Assembly: GCA_934613185.1 (NCBI GenBank)
Contig: CAKTSO010000018.1
Coordinates: forward strand, 1-19,857
Direction of reading: 5' to 3'
Length of the DNA stretch: 19,857 nt
DNA from: an uncultured Clostridia bacterium
GTDB taxonomy: Bacteria; Bacillota; Clostridia; Christensenellales; Maliibacteriaceae
Positions 7,001 through 14,555 of this stretch are shown piece after piece; within the stretch, counting starts at the first letter, position 1, and every line of letters starts with the position of its first letter. The notes under the pieces were generated by a model. The model searched no databases and was not told the origin of the DNA. It saw only the letters and a program-made list of their open reading frames with translations. The position numbers were made by a program, and so were the translations under genes.

Positions 7001-8515
7001 ATGAGCCTGTCTTATTTTCTCGGCGTAGACTTCGGCGGCAGTTCTTCCAAAGCGACGCTGCTGTCGAGCGAAGGCAAGGTCGTCGCCACCGCGGTGACGG
7101 AATATCCGACGTATTATCCGCACGACGGCTGGGCGGAGCAGGATCCGAAGGACTCCTACCGCGCGCTTTTGTCGAACATCAAAAAAATTCTCGATCAAAG
7201 CGGCGTCGATGCAAAACAAATCCGCGCCATCACGCTCGACGGCGCGACGCACACGAGCGTTCTTCTGGACGAACACGACGAACCCGTGCGCCCCGCCATT
7301 TACTGGACGGACCGCCGCGCCACGCGCGAGGCGGCGTATTTGGTGGAACATTACAACGACCGGCTGATGGAGCTTTCCTACAATGCTCCCAGCCCTCTTT
7401 GGACGCTCCCGCAAATCATGTGGGTGCGCGAACACGAGCCCGAAAACTTCAAACGGATCTCCAAGATCCTGTTTATGAAGGACTACGTCCGCTACCGGCT
7501 CAACCGCGATTTCGCGACCGACAGCATCGAGGCCATGGGCTGCATGTTTCTGGACGCGCGGACAAACACCTGGTCGAAAGAGCTCTGCGCGCTCGCCGGG
7601 ATAGAGCCCGACATGCTCCCCCGCGTCGTCGAGCCGCACGACGTTCTTGCCCCGCTTACGGACGAAGCCTGCCGCGAGACCGGGCTTTCGCCCGACACGC
7701 TCGTTTTGGCCGGCGCGACGGACACGGTCATGGAAGTCTTCGCCTCCGGCAGCATTGCCGTGGGGCAGTCGACGATCAAACTCGCCACCGCGGGACGCAT
7801 CTGCCCGATCACCGACCGCGCGTATGTGCATCCGCTTCTTGTCACCTATCGCCATCTCGTGCCGGGGCTTTGGTATCCCGGAACGGCAACAAAACAGTGC
7901 GCTGCCTCGTTCCGCTGGTATCGCGACACGTTCGGCGCTTTTGAAACGGCGCGGGAGTCCTCGCTCGGACTGGACGCCTATGCGCAAATGGACGCGGCGG
8001 CGGCCGAAGTGCCCGCCGGAAGCGACAATCTGTTCTTTCACCCGTATTTACAGGGCGAGATCACGCCGTATCTTGACAACGACCTTCGCGGCAGCTTCAC
8101 GGGCATGTCCTCGTTCCACACCAAGGCGCATTTCAACCGTGCGGTTTTGGAAGGCGTGGCCTATTCGCTCAAAGAATGCTATCACGTTTTGCAGGACATG
8201 GGCATCGCCATGAACTCCGCCAGCATCATCGGCGGCGGCGCGAAGAGCGCGCTTTGGCGGCAGATCGTCTCGGATATGCTCGGCATCGAATTAAAGAAAA
8301 TGGAACGTGACGATTCGTCGCTCGGATCCGCCATGCTCGGCGGCATCGCCTACGGCGCGTTCGACGGATATGAAGACTGCGTCGCGCGCTGTACAAAAGT
8401 CGCATTTCTCGTTCAGCCAAACGAAAAGAATCATACCGTCTACGAAAAAGGTTTCCAAACCTATCGTGCCATTCACGACGCGCTCGCGCCCGTGTATCAC
8501 GCGCTTTTCAAATGA
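7001..8515 (+). CDS. FGGY-family carbohydrate kinase (xylulokinase-like)
   Basis: A 504-residue sugar kinase, normal length for the FGGY family, which phosphorylates ketoses, sugar alcohols or related compounds with ATP. Seen: the N-terminal ATPase loop LGVDFGGSSSKATLL (residues 7-21), YWTDRRA near 102-108, the catalytic Asp241 in LAGATDTVMEV, and the C-terminal GGGAKSALWRQIVSDMLGIEL adenosine motif with SSLGSAMLGGIAYG after it. Two substrate-site segments differ from xylulokinase: DGATHTS replaces the usual GQMHG type, and ATDT replaces GGGDN, so the substrate is probably not xylulose. A strong AAGGAGGT site lies just before the ATG. The stop overlaps the etfB start (ATGA), so it is translationally coupled to electron-transfer genes, an unusual pairing. 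Confidence 0.9.
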   Translation: MSLSYFLGVDFGGSSSKATLLSSEGKVVATAVTEYPTYYPHDGWAEQDPKDSYRALLSNIKKILDQSGVDAKQIRAITLDGATHTSVLLDEHDEPVRPAIYWTDRRATREAAYLVEHYNDRLMELSYNAPSPLWTLPQIMWVREHEPENFKRISKILFMKDYVRYRLNRDFATDSIEAMGCMFLDARTNTWSKELCALAGIEPDMLPRVVEPHDVLAPLTDEACRETGLSPDTLVLAGATDTVMEVFASGSIAVGQSTIKLATAGRICPITDRAYVHPLLVTYRHLVPGLWYPGTATKQCAASFRWYRDTFGAFETARESSLGLDAYAQMDAAAAEVPAGSDNLFFHPYLQGEITPYLDNDLRGSFTGMSSFHTKAHFNRAVLEGVAYSLKECYHVLQDMGIAMNSASIIGGGAKSALWRQIVSDMLGIELKKMERDDSSLGSAMLGGIAYGAFDGYEDCVARCTKVAFLVQPNEKNHTVYEKGFQTYRAIHDALAPVYHALFK

Positions 8516-9279
8516 TCCGCGTACTGGTTCTCATGAAACAGATTCCCGCGTCGGCGACGCTCGGCGTCGATCCCGAAACGGGCAGCCTCATTCGAAACGG
8601 CGAAACGCTCGTCAATCCGGCGGACGAACGCGCGCTTTCCCTTGCGCTCGCACTTCCCGACGCCGAGATCACCGTCGTCACAATGGGCCCCGCGGCGGCG
8701 CAGTCGCTGCTGCGCACCGCTGCGGCATATCCTGTTTCCCGTCTCGTGCTGATCTGCGACCGCGCCTTTGCCGGAAGCGACACCTATCAAACGGCGCGGA
8801 CGCTTTCCCGCGCGATCGATCAATTGGGCGAATTTGATTTGATCTTATGCGGCCGAAGAGCGGTCGACGGCGAAACCGGCCAGGTCGGGCCGGAGCTTTC
8901 CACCATGCGACGGCTGCCGTTCGTCCCCGACGCAATGGCGCTGCGACCGGAAGGCAGTACATTATTCGTGTCGTCGCAGGACGAAGAATCCGCGCGCGAA
9001 TGCAGCGTGCCTCTGCCCTGCGTCGTCAGCGTCTGCGAAGGCGCACCGCCGCTGCGTCCCGCTTCGATTTTGGGAATGCGCCGCGCGGCGAAAAAGCCGA
9101 TCACGATTTTGGACAACGACATTCTTCAATTGGAAGGCTGCGGTCTTGCCGCCTCGCCCACGCGCGTGCTTCGGACAAAAACCGTCGAGCCGCCGCGAAA
9201 AAAAGCGCGCCGCACGACGGACGCGGACGAAGGCGTTCGCTGGATCGTCAATGCGCTTGGAGGGAAAGCCGATGCGTGA
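8512..9279 (+). CDS. etfB: Electron transfer flavoprotein, beta subunit
   Basis: A 255-residue EtfB. Seen: VLVLMKQIPASATLGVDPETG at the start, NPADERALSLAL, and the nucleotide-binding motif GRRAVDGETGQVGPELS at about 120-136. The last 30 residues are basic and low in conservation. With EtfA it forms the soluble heterodimer that takes electrons from a flavin dehydrogenase, here most likely the FAD oxidase and Fe-S subunit of this operon, as in ETF-linked lactate dehydrogenases of acetogens. Whether it bifurcates electrons between NAD and ferredoxin cannot be read by eye. It starts inside the kinase stop codon and its end overlaps etfA by eight bases. Confidence 0.93.
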   Translation: MIRVLVLMKQIPASATLGVDPETGSLIRNGETLVNPADERALSLALALPDAEITVVTMGPAAAQSLLRTAAAYPVSRLVLICDRAFAGSDTYQTARTLSRAIDQLGEFDLILCGRRAVDGETGQVGPELSTMRRLPFVPDAMALRPEGSTLFVSSQDEESARECSVPLPCVVSVCEGAPPLRPASILGMRRAAKKPITILDNDILQLEGCGLAASPTRVLRTKTVEPPRKKARRTTDADEGVRWIVNALGGKADA

Positions 9280-10228
9280 TCTTCTGATCTTCTGTCATGT
9301 CGCTGATCCCGCCGCACAAGACGTGCTGTCCCTCGCGCGGAACGCGTTCGAGCTTGCAAAAGCGCACGGGCTTCGGCTGCGCGCGCTCGCAATCTGCGAA
9401 ACGCTCGATCAAAAAAACATCGATGCGCTTGCCGCCTGCGGCTGCGAGATCGTCGATCATCTGGCGCTTTTCCCCGCGCCCGAGACGAACGACGGCGTCG
9501 CGGAACCCGCCGCAAAGCTCATCCGAAGCATCGCCCCCGAAATCGTTCTTTTCAGCGCAAAGCCGAAGACGCGGCTTCTCGCCGCGCAGATCGCTGCGCT
9601 TTTAAGCACGGGGCTCACAGCCGACTGCTGCGATCTTTCGATCGAAAACGATCTTTTGGTGCAGACACGTCCCGCATTCGGCGGCAATCTTCTGGCGTCG
9701 ATCGTCTGCCCCGAGGTGCGTCCGCAGATGGCGACCGTTCACCCGTTCGCGCTGCCGTCTCTGCCGCCGCTTACAGAATATCCGGCGGCGCAAGTCAACG
9801 AGCATCGCGCCGACATCCGCCCCGTCGTTTCTCTCCTGTCGCAAACGCTCGGCGGCGACAACACGCTTTCCCGCGCAAACATCGTGCTCTGCGGCGGGAA
9901 CGGACTGGACGCGGAAGATTTCGCGCTTCTGTCGCGCATCTGCGGCAAAACCGGCGCGGCAATGGGCGCCACGCGCGTCGCCGTCAACGACGGCCGCGCG
10001 CCCTATCGCTGTCAAATCGGACAGACGGGCGTCGGCATTCAGGCGGACGTTTACGTCGGTTTCGGCGTGTCGGGCGCGGTGCAGCATATCGCGGGCATGA
10101 AGCGCTGCCGAACGATCATCGCCGTCAATCTCGATCCCAAAGCGCCCATCGCGGACTACTGTGATCGATTAATCTGCGCCGACGCAAAAAATATTCTTCG
10201 CCGCATCGCCTCTGCGCTTGCAATCTGA
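9272..10228 (+). CDS. etfA: Electron transfer flavoprotein, alpha subunit
   Basis: A 318-residue EtfA. The ATG at 9272 is chosen because TTGGAGGG lies 8-9 bases before it and the protein then starts at the conserved beta strand (MRDLLIFCHV). The C-terminal FAD domain is clear: TRVAVNDG, GQTGVGIQADVYVGFGVSGAVQHIAGMKRC, then IIAVNLDPKAPIADYCD. One oddity: the usual SGGRG loop reads CGGNG with Asn210 in place of the arginine common in the family, and the VxPxLY segment reads IQADVY. These may change flavin potential or partner contact. Overlaps etfB; the gap to the next gene is 93 bases. Confidence 0.93.
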   Translation: MRDLLIFCHVADPAAQDVLSLARNAFELAKAHGLRLRALAICETLDQKNIDALAACGCEIVDHLALFPAPETNDGVAEPAAKLIRSIAPEIVLFSAKPKTRLLAAQIAALLSTGLTADCCDLSIENDLLVQTRPAFGGNLLASIVCPEVRPQMATVHPFALPSLPPLTEYPAAQVNEHRADIRPVVSLLSQTLGGDNTLSRANIVLCGGNGLDAEDFALLSRICGKTGAAMGATRVAVNDGRAPYRCQIGQTGVGIQADVYVGFGVSGAVQHIAGMKRCRTIIAVNLDPKAPIADYCDRLICADAKNILRRIASALAI

Positions 10229-10321
10229 CGTCTGCGGCAGTATGCTAAAAATAACGATTACGGCTTTCTTCCCGAAAGAAAACGGGAACACAAATAAACA
10301 GCATTCGAAAGGAGTCTTTTC

Positions 10322-11140
10322 ATGAACTTCAAAAAGACGTACGTCCCCAAGGAAGGCTTCACCAAGCTCTGCGCGATCGGCGAAAGCACGATGAAACACT
10401 TAGAGTTCGGCATCATCGAACTTTCCAAAAACGGCGAGCTGACCTTTGAGACCGAAGACCGCGAAACGGCGTTCATCATTTTGGGCGGCTGCGCGGACTT
10501 CACCAGCGACCGGGGGACGTATTTGAACGTCGGCAAACGCCGCACCGTCTTCGAAGGCAAGGCCGAGGCCGTGTATTACGGGCCGCACGCCAAGATCCGC
10601 ATCTTCACGCCGTGGAAAGTGAAGATCGCCGTGTGCCAGACGCCGTGCGATGAAGAGGTCGAATCCGAGCTCATCACGCAGGACAAGGTCAAGGCCGTCA
10701 TGCTCGGCAAACCCACCTGGCGCCGCGAGACGCATTTCGTCGTCGGCGCGGGCAACAACGCCAAGCACCTTTGCATCGGCGAGGCGTGGTGCGATCCCGG
10801 CAACTGGGCCGGTTTCCCGCCGCACAAGCACGACACCGACGACATGCCGACCGAGGGCATTCTGGACGAAGTGTATTACTTCCTCTTCCAGCCGGAACAG
10901 GGCTTCGCCGTGCAGTGCACCTACAAAGACGGCGAGTTCGACGAGACGTACCGCGTGAAGAACAACGATCTGGTCGAGTTCCCCCGGGGATATCATACGA
11001 CCGTCGGCGCGCCCGGCTACAACACCTACTTCCTGTGGGCGATGGCCGGCGAGCACAAGGGCTTCTATCGCTCCAACGATCCCGAACACGATTGGGTCAG
11101 CGCCGTGGAGAACTTCATGACGCGGCATCAGCTCGGCTGA
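10322..11140 (+). CDS. IolB-like isomerase (5-deoxy-glucuronate isomerase family, KduI/IolB cupin)
   Basis: A 272-residue double-cupin protein of normal IolB length. The metal site is complete: H168 and H170 in PPHKHDTD, E183 in LDEVYYF, and H225 in PRGYHTTVGAPGYNTYFL. IolB converts 5-deoxy-glucuronate to 5-dehydro-2-deoxy-gluconate in inositol breakdown; relatives isomerise other aldoses or uronates to ketoses. No other inositol gene (iolC, D, E, G) is present, so the true substrate may be a different sugar acid or aldose, whose ketose product could feed the FGGY kinase. AAAGGAG lies eight bases before the ATG. Last gene of the operon, followed by a strong terminator. Confidence 0.85.
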   Translation: MNFKKTYVPKEGFTKLCAIGESTMKHLEFGIIELSKNGELTFETEDRETAFIILGGCADFTSDRGTYLNVGKRRTVFEGKAEAVYYGPHAKIRIFTPWKVKIAVCQTPCDEEVESELITQDKVKAVMLGKPTWRRETHFVVGAGNNAKHLCIGEAWCDPGNWAGFPPHKHDTDDMPTEGILDEVYYFLFQPEQGFAVQCTYKDGEFDETYRVKNNDLVEFPRGYHTTVGAPGYNTYFLWAMAGEHKGFYRSNDPEHDWVSAVENFMTRHQLG

Positions 11141-11157
11141 TCGAATTTAAGCGCGAC

Positions 11158-11190
11158 AAAAAACGATGTGGGAAACCACATCGTTTTTTT
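11158..11190. terminator. Bidirectional terminator between the isomerase and vanT genes
   Basis: CGATGTGG (11164-11171) and CCACATCG (11176-11183) form a perfect stem with a GAAA tetraloop, flanked by six A on the left and seven T on the right. It can end transcription from both sides, and the two genes converge on it from 17 and 1 bases away. Confidence 0.95.
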
Positions 11191-11191
11191 G

Positions 11192-13324
11192 TTATTCGCA
11201 TTGATAAACGATCGGCAGACGCGCGCCCATGCGGCAGAGCAGTTCGTTGCTGATGCTTCCCGCCCGCGCCGCCGTGTGCGCCGCGTCGATCGGACTGTCC
11301 GTTTTGTCGTCGATCAGCACGACCTCGTCGCCGACATTCACGTTTTCCATATCCGTCACGTCGACGGCAAGTTGATCCATGCAGATGCGCCCGACGATCG
11401 GGCAAAGCGTTTTGCCGATGCGCACGCACGCGCCGGAATCGGACAGGCTTCTCGGAAATCCGTCGCCGTAACCGATCGGCACGATGGCGATCCGGCTGTC
11501 CCGCCGCGTGCAAAACGCCCTGCCGTACCCTACCGTTTCGCCTTTCGACACATTTTTAAGCAAAACCACGCGCGATTTGAGCGAAAGTACAGGCAAAAGA
11601 TCGAGCTGCAGCAGCGTTTGATCGTTCGGCGCGGAGCGCACGCCGTAAAGCGCAATCCCCGCACGGACGTAATCGCATCGAAGTTTCGGCTCGTTTAAAA
11701 GGCCGTAGCTGCTTTGGATGTGAATTTTGGGGATCGGAAGCCCCGCCGCTTTCATGCGGTCAATCAACGCGTAAAACCGGCAAATCTGTTCTTCGGTAAA
11801 GGCGTGGTCGTCCGGCCGCAGGCTGTCGGCGCAGCATAAATGCGTGAATATGCCTTCCACCTTCAAATTCTTCATCCGAAAAATGCGCCGCACCGACGCC
11901 AAATCGTCCGCGGCGATGCCCAGGCGATGCATTCCGGTGTCGACCGCAAGATGAACGCGAACGGGAACGTTTTGGCGGTTCAGCCGCTCGGCGTAAGAAA
12001 AATCGATCAAAGTCTGCGTCAAACGATATTTCTTTAAATCCTTCGCGCGACGTTCGTCCGTGAATCCCAAAATCAGGATCTCGCCCCGAATCCCGCCGCG
12101 CCGAAGTTCGATCCCCTCATCGATCGTCGCGACGGCGAACGCTTTGACGCCGTTTTTCTCCAAATGCGCCGCCACAGGGCACGCGCCGTGTCCGTACGCC
12201 CGCGCTTTCACGACCGCCATCAGCTCGCAGTTTTTCGGCATCGCGCTTTGCAGCACCGCCGCGTTATGCGCCAATCGATCGAGATTCACCTCCAAATACG
12301 CGCGCTCCGTCTTTTTGTCATGGCGCGTCTTTCTGCCGAACCGTTCCCACATCCACGCCCCGCAAAAACCGAACGCCGCCGACAGCACGCAGACCAAAAG
12401 ATAGAACACGAGATGATCTTCAACCAAAAGCTTCTGCAAATGCAGCGCTTTGGCCAAACCCCGAACCAGTACGATCATCATCGGATGGATCAGATAGATC
12501 AGCATCGAAGCGGTGCGAAGCCCCCGCACGCGCCGCCCTTTGAAACGCAGCAGAATTTGAAAAAGAAACCACGAACTCGGAAGAAGGAAGATCGTCATGC
12601 TGTCATGGCGCGGAACGTCATATCTTCGAAGCAGCAGCGCCTCCGCCGTCATGAGGATCATACCAACGGCAAACCCCGCCGACGCTGCAGGCAGCGAAAG
12701 CGTTCGCTTTTTCTCCGCGAGCGCGCCACCGAGCAGAAGAAAGATCGGCGCGAAAAACAGCCCGTTTCGCGTGTAGGAAAACGCCGTAAAGAACACATCG
12801 TAAAGCGATCCGAGCACGGGAACGCGCGCCGCCAGTCCGTAATAACTGTCGCCGAACAGACCGACCAGATACAGCGCAGCCGCGACCGTCAGCGCCGCGT
12901 GATAATCCAATCGGCGCACCAGATGCCGCGCGATCAACATTCCCAGCATGGCGGCGGGCAGATACCATAAATGATACATCGTCCCGTCAAAGACGATTTT
13001 TCGAAAAAGATCGGAGACGCTTCCCGAAAAATAGCCGCCGTAAACGCTCAGCGGGAGATACAGCACGATCCCCGCCGCGTACAGTGCCGCCGTCTTTTGC
13101 ATGAACCGCCGCAGCCGTTCCCCATTCGTTTCGTAACGCGAAAGCGTGAAATACCCTGAGGCCATAAGGAAGAACGGCACGGCGAGCCGCGCGACGACCC
13201 GCGTCAACAGGAAATCAGCCGCCGCAGACCGATCGGCAAGCGGCGATATATGGATCGCAGCGACCAAAAAGGCGGCGGCAAGGCGCATGCGATCGACGCC
13301 CGTTTCACACTTTTGTCGATTCAT
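11192..13324 (-). CDS. vanT: VanT-type membrane serine/alanine racemase
   Basis: A 710-residue fusion typical of VanT. The N-terminal half (about residues 8-340) is an acyltransferase-3-like membrane domain with roughly ten membrane spans, beginning GVDRMRLAAAFLVAAIHISPL. The C-terminal half (about 352-710) is a PLP-dependent racemase of the alanine racemase fold: Lys373 in AVVKARAYGHG binds PLP, Tyr619 in IGYGDGF is the second base, and VGRICMDQ follows. VanT makes D-Ser for the VanG ligase next door. Oddities: the residue two after the lysine is Arg375 where Asn is common, and the position that aligns by eye with the substrate-gating Tyr of alanine racemases (Asn in VanT) is Ala701. The ATG at 13324 has GGAG nine bases before it and overlaps the vanG end by 20 bases, so the two are coupled. 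It could act on Ala as well as Ser. Confidence 0.9.
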   Translation of the reverse strand: MNRQKCETGVDRMRLAAAFLVAAIHISPLADRSAAADFLLTRVVARLAVPFFLMASGYFTLSRYETNGERLRRFMQKTAALYAAGIVLYLPLSVYGGYFSGSVSDLFRKIVFDGTMYHLWYLPAAMLGMLIARHLVRRLDYHAALTVAAALYLVGLFGDSYYGLAARVPVLGSLYDVFFTAFSYTRNGLFFAPIFLLLGGALAEKKRTLSLPAASAGFAVGMILMTAEALLLRRYDVPRHDSMTIFLLPSSWFLFQILLRFKGRRVRGLRTASMLIYLIHPMMIVLVRGLAKALHLQKLLVEDHLVFYLLVCVLSAAFGFCGAWMWERFGRKTRHDKKTERAYLEVNLDRLAHNAAVLQSAMPKNCELMAVVKARAYGHGACPVAAHLEKNGVKAFAVATIDEGIELRRGGIRGEILILGFTDERRAKDLKKYRLTQTLIDFSYAERLNRQNVPVRVHLAVDTGMHRLGIAADDLASVRRIFRMKNLKVEGIFTHLCCADSLRPDDHAFTEEQICRFYALIDRMKAAGLPIPKIHIQSSYGLLNEPKLRCDYVRAGIALYGVRSAPNDQTLLQLDLLPVLSLKSRVVLLKNVSKGETVGYGRAFCTRRDSRIAIVPIGYGDGFPRSLSDSGACVRIGKTLCPIVGRICMDQLAVDVTDMENVNVGDEVVLIDDKTDSPIDAAHTAARAGSISNELLCRMGARLPIVYQCE

Positions 13325-14381
13325 TGTCGTTTTCTCCGCCCGCGTACAGTCCGAGCAGCTTATTGAGCATCTGCCCAAAAGAAAGTCCCGCGCCCTTCAT
13401 CATGTTGGGAAAGCGGCTGTGCGCCGTAAGCCCCGGGATGGTGTTGACCTCGTTGAAGACGAGTTCGCCGTCGGGGCGCAGGAACATATCCACACGCGCA
13501 AAGCCCGAACACCCGAGCGCGCGATAGATGACCTTCGCCGTCTCCAAAATCCGCTTTTCCATCTGTTGATCGACCCGCGCGGGCATGTGAATGCGCGACG
13601 TTTTGAGCGTGTATTTTTCCGTGTAATCGAAAAATCCGCGGGAAAGCTCGATCTCGTCCGCGCGGCCGACCGTCAGCTCGTCGATCCCCATGACGGCGCA
13701 GCCGACTTCAAAACCATCGACGGCTTCCTCCGCGATCGCTTCGGAATCATAGCAAAGCGCAAGACGCACGGCATCTTCCAGCTCGCTTTTCGCGTTCACT
13801 TTCGTCATGCCGATGGACGATCCGCCGCGAAGCGGTTTGACGAAAATCGGATAACGAAGCGTTCGATCGATCTCTTCGATCGCCGAAGCCGCCCGCGTTT
13901 TTGGAAATGCGATCGCTTTGGGCACGGAAACGCCCGCGAGGCCGACGAGCCGATGCGCGCGGTCTTTGTCCATGCAAAGCGCCGAACAAAGCGTCCCGCA
14001 GCCGACGACCGGGATCCCCGCGAGCTCCAACATCCCCTGCACCGTCCCGTCTTCGCCGTTTTTGCCGTGCAGCACGGGAAACGCAAGATCGATTCGCCGC
14101 ATCCGCCAACCATTGTCGTTTTCCCAAAAGCCCTTGACCGAACGATTCTGCGAAAAGACGACGTCATGCAGATGCGCCGCGTCTTCACACCACGTTCCCG
14201 CCGCGATGTTTGAAATCTCGCCCGTGTAGCGATACCACTCGCCCGCTTTCGTAATGCCGATCGGAATCGCCTCGTATGTTTCCGCGTCGATGTTCTCCAA
14301 AACGGCGTGCGCCGATTGCAGCGACACTTCATATTCGGAAGAATGTCCGCCGAATAACACCGCGATCTTCTTTTTGTCCAT
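13305..14381 (-). CDS. vanG: VanG-type D-alanine--D-serine ligase
   Basis: A 358-residue ATP-grasp ligase that closely resembles enterococcal VanG as I remember it, with long matching runs such as GKNGEDGTVQGMLELAGIPV, ALCMDKDRAH and FNEVNTIPG. It would join D-Ala to D-Ser to make a peptidoglycan precursor end that vancomycin binds weakly. Seen: GGHSSEYEVSLQSA near the start (Glu16), the ATP loop KPLRGGSSIGMTKV at about 175-190, the omega-loop EKYTLKT at 255-261, which is the form found in D-Ser ligases (VanC/E/G) rather than the D-Lac ligases (VanA/B), and NEVNTIPG for metal binding. GAGGTG precedes the ATG by six bases. It is followed directly by vanT and separated from vanS by a 168-base gap with a terminator and VanR-box-like sites. 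Confidence 0.92.
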   Translation of the reverse strand: MDKKKIAVLFGGHSSEYEVSLQSAHAVLENIDAETYEAIPIGITKAGEWYRYTGEISNIAAGTWCEDAAHLHDVVFSQNRSVKGFWENDNGWRMRRIDLAFPVLHGKNGEDGTVQGMLELAGIPVVGCGTLCSALCMDKDRAHRLVGLAGVSVPKAIAFPKTRAASAIEEIDRTLRYPIFVKPLRGGSSIGMTKVNAKSELEDAVRLALCYDSEAIAEEAVDGFEVGCAVMGIDELTVGRADEIELSRGFFDYTEKYTLKTSRIHMPARVDQQMEKRILETAKVIYRALGCSGFARVDMFLRPDGELVFNEVNTIPGLTAHSRFPNMMKGAGLSFGQMLNKLLGLYAGGENDNESTKV

Positions 14382-14435
14382 ACCTACACCTCTTTCCCTC
14401 TGTTTTCATGCACTGGCTCGGGCGCTTTTATCACA

Positions 14436-14484
14436 AACAAAAAGCCCCGTCTTTCGTACGAGCATCATTGTACGAAAAACGGAG
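14436..14484 (-). terminator. Terminator between vanS and vanG
   Basis: On the minus strand a 15-pair stem (14470-14484 with 14445-14459, two G-T pairs) with a ten-base loop is followed by CTTTTTGTTTG. It should stop transcripts coming from vanRS about 65 bases after vanS and before vanG, which separates the two gene pairs. Confidence 0.75.
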
Positions 14485-14555
14485 GCGTTGTTTCGGCGTT
14501 TCGCCGCACGGGCATTCTCTTTTTCTCTTCGCAAATTCTTACGATTTTCCTACGA
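14450..14555 (-). promoter_or_regulatory. Candidate VanR boxes and vanG promoter
   Basis: On the minus strand TCGTAGGAAAAT (14544-14555) and TCGTAAGAATTT (14533-14544) repeat with an 11-base period, as OmpR/PhoB-type regulators prefer, and a weaker third repeat follows (14522-14533). The first matches the box TCGTANGAAANT that I recall for phosphorylated VanR of enterococci. TCGTACGAAAGA (14450-14461) is a near copy. A -10-like TACAAT (14467-14472) has no good -35, as expected for an activated promoter. Its start, near 14460, would fall in the terminator loop, so vanG mRNA would escape the hairpin. The promoter position is uncertain because the tandem boxes lie rather far upstream of it. Confidence 0.5.

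Noticed and set aside
4240..7002. A 920-codon open frame on the minus strand opposite the oxidase and Fe-S genes
   Set aside because: It is a mirror of two clear genes in GC-rich DNA, has low-complexity Arg/Asp/Ala/His-rich content, no domain and no ribosome binding site. Similar long antisense frames lie opposite the DUF1002 and kinase genes.
10229..10321. Terminator or promoter between etfA and the IolB-like gene
   Set aside because: Only a weak six-pair hairpin (TTCCCG/CGGGAA at 10269-10288) without a T run, and no convincing promoter; the gene is most likely co-transcribed.
13325..13378. Longer N-terminus for VanT
   Set aside because: The extra 18 residues lie inside vanG in another frame; the ATG at 13324 has a ribosome binding site and gives the usual VanT length.
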